A stretch of 21,729 nucleotides of DNA from a virus. Made by a program: the position numbers and the translations under genes. The stretch is taken from the IMG/VR virus record IMGVR_UViG_3300009702_000092, positions 1 through 21,729 of that record. One strand, 5' to 3'. A model generated the notes under the pieces. That model was not told the DNA's origin. It searched no databases and worked only from the letters and a program-made list of their open reading frames with translations. Below are positions 1 to 5,790 of the stretch, piece by piece. Position 1 is the first letter of the stretch. Every line of letters starts with the position of its first letter.

Positions 1-1
1 G

Positions 2-1381
2 AGGGAGAACGCGGGGGACTTCGCAACGCTCCCCCTTCCCATCGCCACTATCGAGGCGAGCCCCGGCGAGGTTGACCCCGGGTTTGAGGGTGCGCCCAAG
101 TCCATCCGGCGGTACTACGACTCTCAGACCGGGGAGGCTGTATCCCTCCCGTGGCCCCGGCACGACCGGATGGAGTTCGCGGTTACGTTCTGGTCTCGCT
201 ACAGATCGACGGACGCGTACATTGCCGAGTGGGTCCACAGCGAACTCGGGAAGCCCGGCGCAGCGCCGAGGGAGGCGTACATACCCGTCTCCCACCCGAA
301 CCCATGGGGTACGCTCAACCAGAGCGTGCTACTGGTCGGGGCGCAAGACCTGTCGGACTTGGAGGGTGGGGAGCAGCGGTACATCCGAACGACCTATACG
401 TTTTCGGTCCGGCACCTGACGATCCTGAACGAGACGGCGAGGGCCAAGCCGATCGAGGCTCCCGAGGTCGAGTACTGGCACGATCCGGGGTCGCCGTCGA
501 TCTTGCTCCCGCCCACGCTAGAGGAGCGGCAGGTTGTCGGGGGGCAGGACTTCACGCCCAACCTGTTCGTGTGGCCCGGGTCCGGCCGCCAGACCCTGCT
601 CGACTGGACGATCTCGGGGGCGATCCCACCCGGTGTGGACGCGCCGGTCGAGCCCGTGGGGTTCCAGCCGGATCCCGATCGGCCACGCCGGTCGTTCCGG
701 CTTGCCCTCAACCCGGCGGACCCGTCGTACAGGGTTATGCTGATCGAGTGGTTCTCCCGGCTGGATCTGGACGACGCCGCGTTCGGCCTGTCGGCCAGCC
801 CGATCGGCCTGATCCTCGCCGAGATGTCCTACACCACGTCGGGGGGTGACCTGTTCCTCGACCTCTACGAGCGGGCCGACACGTCGGTCGCGGCCACCCT
901 GACCCAGACTGTCCGCCTACCCCGCTCCGATGGGGCTTGGCGGGCCTTCAGCCGAATATTGATAGTCGGGGCCAACCTGTTCTCCCTGTGGCTTAGGGGC
1001 GACTCAGGGGCCGTTAGCGGGGTTGTGAGCGGGTTTGGGGTCCGGTCGTATAAGCGTGGCCGAACGCTGCTCGGTGATGCCGGGGGGTCGCTAGTGTGGG
1101 TGGGCCTGCGGGGGCGTCCCCACATATTTGTAGCGACAGCCCCCGTCGGGGGGGCCGACGGGACGGCGACGTGGATCAATGATCGACCCGGCGGATCGCC
1201 GGGCGTGAGCGTAGCCCGTAACTTCGGGCCGACGAAAGGCCGGGGGGCGGCGGTGTTCGGGGTGCCCGTCGCCGACGCCGCCGCCTACTCGGTTTCCGGC
1301 GCGGACGCTCCCGGCGTCGTGTTCGCGCTTGAGACGGCCCTACCGTACCCCGACGACGCATCGGTGCAGTCCGATGACTGA
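2..1381 (+). CDS. Neck/tail-terminator-like structural protein, 5' truncated
   Basis: The frame is open from base 2 to TGA at 1379-1381, giving 459 visible residues; the start lies upstream of the window. An internal ATG at 170 has no convincing ribosome site, and protein-like sequence (PKSIRRYYD, SLPWPRHDRMEFAVTFWSRY) runs through it, so it is not the true start. The pattern of a Pro/Trp-rich approach, a strand of the type EFAVTFWSRY and an amphipathic helix resembles tail-terminator or sheath-stabiliser proteins (T4 gp15-like), which would fit a position just upstream of the sheath gene. The second half (from about residue 240) is beta-rich (AFGLSASPIGLILAEMSYTT, FSLWLRGDSG) and looks like a separate appended domain. 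That it is a phage structural gene is an inference from context; the gp15-like role is tentative. Alternatives are a neck decoration or an unrelated structural protein. Confidence 0.5.
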   Translation, partial: RENAGDFATLPLPIATIEASPGEVDPGFEGAPKSIRRYYDSQTGEAVSLPWPRHDRMEFAVTFWSRYRSTDAYIAEWVHSELGKPGAAPREAYIPVSHPNPWGTLNQSVLLVGAQDLSDLEGGEQRYIRTTYTFSVRHLTILNETARAKPIEAPEVEYWHDPGSPSILLPPTLEERQVVGGQDFTPNLFVWPGSGRQTLLDWTISGAIPPGVDAPVEPVGFQPDPDRPRRSFRLALNPADPSYRVMLIEWFSRLDLDDAAFGLSASPIGLILAEMSYTTSGGDLFLDLYERADTSVAATLTQTVRLPRSDGAWRAFSRILIVGANLFSLWLRGDSGAVSGVVSGFGVRSYKRGRTLLGDAGGSLVWVGLRGRPHIFVATAPVGGADGTATWINDRPGGSPGVSVARNFGPTKGRGAAVFGVPVADAAAYSVSGADAPGVVFALETALPYPDDASVQSDD

Positions 1382-1386
1382 GTGGG

Positions 1387-1407
1387 ATCGTGACAACCTG
1401 TCACGAT
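1387..1407. repeat. Perfect 9-bp inverted repeat in the pre-sheath gap
   Basis: ATCGTGACA (1387-1395), spacer ACC, TGTCACGAT (1399-1407): a perfect palindrome with a 3-nt centre. It lies six bases after the stop of the upstream gene and 49 bases before the next start. The right arm recurs exactly at 5770-5778 and 13860-13868. It could be a protein-binding operator or, in RNA, a tight hairpin. There is no T-tract after it, so it is not a classical intrinsic terminator. Confidence 0.75.
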
Positions 1408-1456
1408 TGGCGCATGATTGGAACGGTGGGGCGGGCACGCTAGAATGGAGCCGGAT

Positions 1457-1648
1457 ATGGCGCAGGTCGTCCTGATAAACCGGCTGCACCAGTCGATCAC
1501 GGTCGGGCTGACCGTGAACGGGAGGGCTGTCGATCGGCAACTCCCCCCGCGTGGCACCCTCGGCCCCGTCAGCGACGGGGACGTGCCTGAGTATACAAGG
1601 TCGCTCGTCGAGCGAGGGTACGTCCGCATGATGGCGGCGCAGACGTGA
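1457..1648 (+). CDS. Small conserved-looking pre-sheath protein
   Basis: This encodes a 63-residue protein (MAQVVLINRLHQS...) that ends YVRMMAAQT. I chose ATG 1457 because GGAG at 1447-1450 sits six bases upstream; ATGs at 1418 and 1445 would only add a low-complexity leader. The protein has N-terminal beta strands (VVLINRLHQSITVGLTVNG), a proline/glycine turn (LPPRGTLGPVSDGDVPE) and a C-terminal helix with SLVERGYVRM. Small proteins of this style often sit beside sheath genes in contractile phages, but I cannot assign a role. It ends 10 bases before the sheath start, so the two are probably co-translated. It could be a neck or sheath-associated accessory, or an assembly factor. Confidence 0.7.
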   Translation: MAQVVLINRLHQSITVGLTVNGRAVDRQLPPRGTLGPVSDGDVPEYTRSLVERGYVRMMAAQT

Positions 1649-1658
1649 GGGCTTCGAG

Positions 1659-4049
1659 ATGCCACTGACCGACCCCCCGGGGATCTTCTTTCGGGAACTG
1701 GACTTTACGCACGCGGCGAGGACCGTGGGGGAGACGCTGCTCCTGTGCGCGGGTGGGGCGACAAAGGGCGCGATCAATACACCCACGCTGGTAAACAGTG
1801 AGGCCGAGTTGGTCGATGCGTTCGGCCCGCCGATCCTGAGCGACTACGCGATCCAGTCGGCCGTGCAATACCTCCGCCGCGGGCGGTCGTGCGTGTTTCT
1901 GCGGCTGGCCGGGGCGAGCGTGGAAACAGCATCGGTCGGCGTGGTCGGGCTGACCGGCGGGTCGGTTGCGGCGGCGGGTGTGGGGAGTGTGGAGTTCACT
2001 GGGAACCCGTCTGAGGCCACGGCGGCGGACTTCATCGACATCAGCGACGGCGTTATCTCGGTGTCGTTCGAGTTCGACAGCGACTCGTCTGTAACAGCCG
2101 GGAAGGTTCCGGTAACGATCGGTGCGGACGCGTCGGCGACGATGGCGAACTTCATCGCGGCCGTCAATGCGAGCATCCTCGACGTAACAGCCCTAGCGGC
2201 TGTGGGGGCTGCGAACCCGAAGGCTACGATTACACACAACCGGACGGGTGCCCGTGCTGGCGTATCAATCGCGGATACGGAGGGTGGGGCGCGGACCAAC
2301 ATTACCGTCGTGGACTTCGCCGGGGGGGCGGCACCCGGCCCGTCTACGGGGCTGATCCAGTTCCTTTCCGGGAGTAACGCTGCCGATGGCGACCTCGTTA
2401 CGATCAGCGACGACGGCGGGGCTACGACCACGGTATTCGAGTTCGACACCGGCGACGGTGTTGCGGCTCCGAACGTCGCGGTGGCCGTCGGGGGGACCGC
2501 CGCGATCAGCGCCACGAACCTGCGGACGGCGATCAACAACTCAAGCCTCGGGATCGTCGCTACCGACGCGCTCGGGGACGCTACTACACCGCCGAAGCCG
2601 TCCGTATTCCTGCTTGCGATTGCGGGCGGGTCCGCGAGCAGCATCACCGCGACGACGATCGTAGCGGGTGCAACTACGGCAACCGTTGCGGGTGAGGACG
2701 CGACCGCCCCGTCAACTCAGGCGTCCGTAATGACGGTCGGCGCATCGACCCCGGGGACGTGGGGGAACGGCGTGGACGTGCAGTTGCAGGCCACAACCGT
2801 ACCCGGCGCGCCGTCGGGCAACTTCGACCTGCTCGTCCTTGCGGCGCGCGACCCGACCCTGCCGACGATCAAGTCCGTCGTGGAGCGGTATAACAACCTG
2901 TCCCTCGACTCCACCGACTCCCGGTTTGTAACGGACGTGGTGGCGGGAAAGACGAGTGAGAACGCGGTCGCCAGCAAGTTCATCGTGATCGAGTCGGTTG
3001 CTGGCGGTTCGAGCGTATCGCCAGCGACGTACACGCTCGGCACCGGGAACGGCCGCGTCGGCCACGACGGGATCGTCCACAATGCGGCAACGGGGAAGGA
3101 CGGGCTGTTCGACGCCGCGGGGGCCGTGATCCCGGCGGCCTACATTGGTGTGGAGGGCGGGGCGGCACCGACGGGACTGAAGGCCGCGAGGGACACCGAG
3201 CGGGTAGTGTTCAACATCGCCGCTGTCCCCGGCGTGTCCCACACGCAGATCATCGACGAGATGATCGACCTCGCAACGAGTCGGGGGGACTCTATCGCGC
3301 TGGTCGATCCCCCGCTGGCCCTTACGGTGGATCAGGTGATCGACTGGCACAACGGCGTCTTGACCGGCGTGCCCGGCGTGCCCAACCCGCCGAACAAGAG
3401 GCTGGACAGCAGTTTCGCCACCGTGAACTACTCGTGGGTGAAGGTACACGACTCGTACAACAAGGTGGACATCTTTATCCCACCGAGCGGCCTGGTGGCC
3501 GGGCTCATGGCGCGTACCGACGTGATCGCCCGCCCGTGGTTCCCGTCCGCCGGGCATACCCGTGGGCGGTTGAGCGTACTCGCGGTTGAGACGAGCCCGA
3601 GCGCTGCCGAGCGGACGAGGATGCTCCGCAACGGGAACAGCGTCAATCCGATCGTGGACTTTCAGGGTTCGGGGCCGACGCTGTTCGGCAGCCAGACCCT
3701 CCTGCGGCGGGACTCCATCCTGCAACAGGTCCACGTCCGGCGGCTGCTCATCTTCGCCCGGGCGGCCATCCGCACGAGCGTCAAGTTCCTCCTGTGGGAG
3801 CCGAACGACGACGTGACCCGTCGCCGGTTTGTCAAGCGGGTCGGTGCGATCTTGGAGAGCATCAAGGGGGGCCGCGGGCTTGAGGACTTCGCGGTGATCG
3901 CGGACAAGTCCGTGAATACGCCCGATGTCATCAACGAGCGGCGGCTGGTCGGGAAGGTGCTCCTCAAGCCGTTCAACGCCGTCGAGCGGATCGAAATCGA
4001 CTTCGCGCTGTTCGATCAGGGGGCCGATTTCAACGAGCGGGTGGTCTAG
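1659..4049 (+). CDS. Tail sheath protein with a tandem inserted domain
   Basis: This 796-residue protein polymerises around the tail tube and contracts to drive the tube into the host. The C-terminal third is typical of phage sheath proteins: ARPWFPSAGHTRG, LRRDSILQQVHVRRLLIFARAAIR, then FVKRVGAILESIKGGRGLEDF and a final beta region (VGKVLLKPFNAVERIEIDFALF) used in inter-subunit strand exchange. The N-terminus (PGIFFRELDFTHAART) and the GTWGNGVDVQL segment near residue 365 are also sheath-like. At about 800 residues it is well above the 400-650 common for the family. The excess is two tandem beta-rich modules at residues 109-225 and 231-347, lying between the RLAGAS strand and GTWGN. The start is ATG 1659, with GAGG about eight bases upstream overlapping the previous stop. 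It is followed by a hairpin and then the tube gene. The identification is confident. Confidence 0.95.
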   Translation: MPLTDPPGIFFRELDFTHAARTVGETLLLCAGGATKGAINTPTLVNSEAELVDAFGPPILSDYAIQSAVQYLRRGRSCVFLRLAGASVETASVGVVGLTGGSVAAAGVGSVEFTGNPSEATAADFIDISDGVISVSFEFDSDSSVTAGKVPVTIGADASATMANFIAAVNASILDVTALAAVGAANPKATITHNRTGARAGVSIADTEGGARTNITVVDFAGGAAPGPSTGLIQFLSGSNAADGDLVTISDDGGATTTVFEFDTGDGVAAPNVAVAVGGTAAISATNLRTAINNSSLGIVATDALGDATTPPKPSVFLLAIAGGSASSITATTIVAGATTATVAGEDATAPSTQASVMTVGASTPGTWGNGVDVQLQATTVPGAPSGNFDLLVLAARDPTLPTIKSVVERYNNLSLDSTDSRFVTDVVAGKTSENAVASKFIVIESVAGGSSVSPATYTLGTGNGRVGHDGIVHNAATGKDGLFDAAGAVIPAAYIGVEGGAAPTGLKAARDTERVVFNIAAVPGVSHTQIIDEMIDLATSRGDSIALVDPPLALTVDQVIDWHNGVLTGVPGVPNPPNKRLDSSFATVNYSWVKVHDSYNKVDIFIPPSGLVAGLMARTDVIARPWFPSAGHTRGRLSVLAVETSPSAAERTRMLRNGNSVNPIVDFQGSGPTLFGSQTLLRRDSILQQVHVRRLLIFARAAIRTSVKFLLWEPNDDVTRRRFVKRVGAILESIKGGRGLEDFAVIADKSVNTPDVINERRLVGKVLLKPFNAVERIEIDFALFDQGADFNERVV
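1983..2333 (+). repeat. Inserted beta-module, sheath copy 1
   Basis: Sheath residues 109-225. It starts GSVEFTGNPSEA, then has DFIDISDG, an FEFDSDS strand, KVPVTIGADAS, a helix ATMANFIAAVNAS, and a final strand region ending VVDFAGGAA. Read alongside the second copy, it shares the order G-x-hydrophobic-x-F ... D-hydrophobic-x-I-S-D ... FEFD ... V-x-V-x-x-G ... helix N-F/L-x-x-A-hydrophobic-N. Confidence 0.7.
2349..2699 (+). repeat. Inserted beta-module, sheath copy 2
   Basis: Sheath residues 231-347. It starts GLIQFLSGSNAADGDLVTISD, then VFEFDTGDG, NVAVAVGGTAA, the helix SATNLRTAINNS, and ends near TVAGED. The landmarks match copy 1 in the same order and with similar spacing, so the sheath carries a tandem duplication. 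The copies are diverged at protein level, so the duplication is not recent. Confidence 0.7.
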
Positions 4050-4077
4050 GCCGGTTGCACCGGCCCGCGGGCGGGCC
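4049..4077 (+). promoter_or_regulatory. GC-rich hairpins between sheath and tube genes
   Basis: GGCCGGT (4049-4055) pairs with ACCGGCC (4059-4065) across a TGC loop, beginning at the last base of the sheath stop codon. An overlapping alternative stem pairs GGCCCGC (4062-4068) with GCGGGCC (4071-4077). No T-run follows. The likeliest role is mRNA stabilisation or attenuation between two highly expressed tail genes; this is inference. Confidence 0.45.
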
Positions 4078-4098
4078 GCTACCGTCAAGGAGGCTGCA

Positions 4099-4689
4099 AT
4101 GGCGATCGAAGGATTGGAACTGAGCGCGTCGCACTTGAGGGGCAAGGACCAGTTCGAGCCCCAGCGGTCGAACAATGCGATGCTCGTGATCGACGGGCTA
4201 CCCGGCGAGCAGGGCGACTCCAAGTTCGTCGAACTGGCGATCAATACGTTCTACCTGCCCAAGTCGAACCACAACCCGACCGAGATCCACTGGCTGAATC
4301 GTGTATTCAAGTACGCGGGGAAGCGGGTCTACGACGACTTGACGCTGGAGTTGAACCAGTACGTCGATCGGGACATCGCCGCTATCCTCTACGCTTGGTA
4401 CGCGCAGGTACAGGGCGACAAGGGGCCGATCGCGCAGGGGATCAGCGACCCGCTGCTCGACGGTGCGCTCGGGCTGGCGCGCGACTACAAGAAGGACGCC
4501 GACATCTTCCTCTACCCCCCCAACGCGCTCACCGGCGAGATGGTCCGGGCGTATGAGTTGGAGGGGGTCTGGCCCCAGTCGGTTGACGGGGGCGAGATCG
4601 ACATGAGCAGCGACGAGCCGGTCCGCATGAGCATCAACCTGTCCATCGACCAGATGCGATACCTCGGGAACAACGTCCCGACCAGATAG
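4099..4689 (+). CDS. Tail tube protein (gp19-like)
   Basis: This 196-residue protein stacks as hexamers to form the rigid inner tube of the contractile tail. Length and layout suit the T4 gp19 family: an early beta strand (NNAMLVIDGLPG), a helix-loop with FKYAGKRVYDDLTLELNQY, the hydrophobic helix AAILYAWYAQVQ, and a C-terminal strand pair (GEMVRAYELEGVWPQSVDGGEIDMSSDEPVRMSINLSID). The W-P-x-S/Q segment and the D-rich turn before the last strand are typical of the family. ATG 4099 is chosen because AAGGAGG (4087-4093) lies five bases upstream; the same frame is open further upstream inside the sheath gene, but that part is not protein-like. Placement directly after the sheath is the classical order. 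The identification is confident. Confidence 0.93.
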   Translation: MAIEGLELSASHLRGKDQFEPQRSNNAMLVIDGLPGEQGDSKFVELAINTFYLPKSNHNPTEIHWLNRVFKYAGKRVYDDLTLELNQYVDRDIAAILYAWYAQVQGDKGPIAQGISDPLLDGALGLARDYKKDADIFLYPPNALTGEMVRAYELEGVWPQSVDGGEIDMSSDEPVRMSINLSIDQMRYLGNNVPTR

Positions 4690-4697
4690 CACAACGT

Positions 4698-4720
4698 ACC
4701 GGCTGCGAGGCGTAGCCGGT
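4698..4720 (+). promoter_or_regulatory. Hairpin downstream of the tube gene
   Basis: ACCGGCT (4698-4704) pairs with AGCCGGT (4714-4720) around a 9-base loop, nine bases after the tube stop codon. No T-tract follows. Together with the hairpin before the tube gene, it brackets the tube message, as stabilising stem-loops do for abundant structural mRNAs. The function is inferred. Confidence 0.45.
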
Positions 4721-4729
4721 TGGCCCCCA

Positions 4730-4746
4730 CTCCATCAATGTTGGAG
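4730..4746 (+). promoter_or_regulatory. Possible ribosome-site-masking hairpin
   Basis: CTCCA (4730-4734) can pair with TGGAG (4742-4746). The latter contains the Shine-Dalgarno sequence GGAG (4743-4746) for the ATG at 4755. Folding would hide the ribosome site of the gp26-like gene and lower its output relative to the tube. The stem is only 5 bp, so this is tentative. Confidence 0.35.
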
Positions 4747-4754
4747 CCGCCGTA

Positions 4755-5573
4755 ATGACCGACACCGGCACAGACAGCGCCCTTGATTACAAGTCCGTCA
4801 AGTTGCCATCCCGTGGGGTTTTCTACGGGGGCGCACTCCCCGACGGGGGTGTCGAGGTCCGCCCGCTGACCGTCGATGAGGAGTCCCTCCTGTTCGCTTC
4901 CGGGGGGGACGCGACCGAGAAGGTCCACCGGATCATCCGGCAGTGCGTCCGGTTCCCGGACGGGTTCAGGATCTCGGACCTGCTGCTTACCGACCGCATG
5001 GCAATCATGCTGTACCTGCGGGTTCTGTCCTACGGGCCGTCGTACAACTTCCGGTGGAGGTGCCCGTATTGCAATGCGGCGAACGTCTCCGAGGTCAACC
5101 TTGCGGACGACCTCAAGGACACCACCCCCGAGGACGTCGAGGCTACCGTTCGCCGCAGGTACAGCGTGCCCGATTTCCGTGTTGACGAGCCGCTCGACGT
5201 TGCGCTCCCCTCCGGCAAGTCGCTGTCGATCCGGTTCCTGCGTGTATCCGACGACAGGACTATCCAGCAGCGGGTGAGGCAGGGCCGGAGCAAGGGGGGC
5301 GCGGGCGGGCTGGAATACGTCCTTACGATCGCCCTGTCCGTAGTCTCTATCGGTGGGCGGGAGGACTTGCGGGTCACCGAGCGGGAGGAGTGGGTGCGCC
5401 GGTTGTCCGCCCGGGACGGTATGTACCTTCGCAACTTCCGCGACGATGCCGAGACGGGCATCGACACGACCGTACACCCGACGTGCTCGTCTTGTAACGG
5501 TGACGCGGACTTCCCGCTCCCGCTGGACGCGGAGTTTTTTCGTCCAACCGCCGTACCGGAGGGAGGATCTTGA
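4755..5573 (+). CDS. T4 gp26-like baseplate/tail assembly protein
   Basis: This 272-residue protein resembles the T4 baseplate hub gp26 family: the N-terminal KLPSRGVFYGGALPDGGVEVRPLTVDEESLL, then CVRFPDG, DLLLTDRMAIMLYLRVLSYGPSYNFRWRCPYC. It carries CxxC at C103/C106 and a second CxxC at C244/C247, which could form a zinc site. In contractile phages these genes often sit just before the tape measure gene, where lambda-like phages carry tail assembly chaperones. A baseplate-hub or assembly-chaperone role is therefore inferred. The start at 4755 has GGAG at 4743-4746. The 3' end overlaps an open +1 frame that continues to 5760, and a TTTTTT run occurs at 5535-5540 (see the next entry). Confidence 0.75.
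   Translation: MTDTGTDSALDYKSVKLPSRGVFYGGALPDGGVEVRPLTVDEESLLFASGGDATEKVHRIIRQCVRFPDGFRISDLLLTDRMAIMLYLRVLSYGPSYNFRWRCPYCNAANVSEVNLADDLKDTTPEDVEATVRRRYSVPDFRVDEPLDVALPSGKSLSIRFLRVSDDRTIQQRVRQGRSKGGAGGLEYVLTIALSVVSIGGREDLRVTEREEWVRRLSARDGMYLRNFRDDAETGIDTTVHPTCSSCNGDADFPLPLDAEFFRPTAVPEGGS
5535..5540 (+). other. Candidate ribosomal frameshift site (T6)
   Basis: In the gp26-like frame the codons read GAG TTT TTT CGT. A phenylalanine tRNA on the second TTT could slip +1 onto TTC and continue GTC CAA CCG, entering the frame that stays open to 5760. A -2 slip on the same run also reaches that frame. Supporting this, the +1 frame has no ATG, GTG, TTG or CTG between this run and 5635. It is untested. 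Confidence 0.35.
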
Positions 5574-5760
5574 GGCCAACCGGTTCCTCCTCATCTATCA
5601 TGGGAAGGGGTACACCTACGAGGGCACGGGTGGGATGATAGTGCTGGAAATGCGCCGCCACTCGGAGATGCTGCTTGAGCAACTACAGCGGGAGAAGCAG
5701 GCCCACGACGCAGATGTAAGCCGGGCCAAGGGTCAGGCCCGCCGGTCCGGCAGGCGGTGA
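5572..5760 (+). CDS. Small C-terminal/extension reading frame before tape measure
   Basis: This frame encodes EANRFLLIYHGKGYTYEG, then a strand/helix MIVLEMRRHSEMLLEQLQREKQ and a basic tail SRAKGQARRSGRR, ending in TGA 5758-5760. It looks genuinely coding, but its first usable start codon is ATG 5635, which would remove the well-formed FLLIYHGKGYTYEG segment. The limits given here are therefore for the protein-like part, not a proven start. It may be translated as a frameshifted extension of the gp26-like protein, like lambda gpG-T, or as a short 41-residue protein from 5635. The charged helical content and the position just before the tape measure suit a tail assembly chaperone tail that binds the tape measure; this is inference. 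Confidence 0.5.
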   Translation, partial: EANRFLLIYHGKGYTYEGTGGMIVLEMRRHSEMLLEQLQREKQAHDADVSRAKGQARRSGRR

Positions 5761-5769
5761 TTGGCGGGT

Positions 5770-5778
5770 TGTCACGAT
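5770..5778. repeat. TGTCACGAT half-site before the tape measure gene
   Basis: An exact copy of the right arm of the palindrome at 1387-1407. It lies in the gap after the small extension frame and 12 bases before GTG 5791. No good left arm is present, so this is a half-site. CGGGTTGTCA (5765-5774) is also shared with 13046-13055. Confidence 0.6.
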
Positions 5779-5790
5779 CGGGGCGGACGA

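Noticed and set aside
4049-4077. Intrinsic terminator after the sheath gene
   Set aside because: The stems are strong but no T-tract follows, and the tube gene must be transcribed next; treated as a possible regulatory or stabilising hairpin.
3925-4098. Upstream extension of the tube gene into the sheath gene
   Set aside because: The extra residues are serine/arginine shadow sequence; a strong AAGGAGG precedes ATG 4099.
2712-4244. Long open frame on the - strand opposite the sheath gene
   Set aside because: It lies antisense to a clearly identified sheath gene; its protein is low-complexity Arg/Asp/Val-rich, typical of a shadow in GC-rich coding DNA.
5761-5790. TTG start for the tape measure gene
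   Set aside because: It adds residues encoded by the TGTCACGAT element; GTG 5791 gives the usual tape-measure N-terminus.
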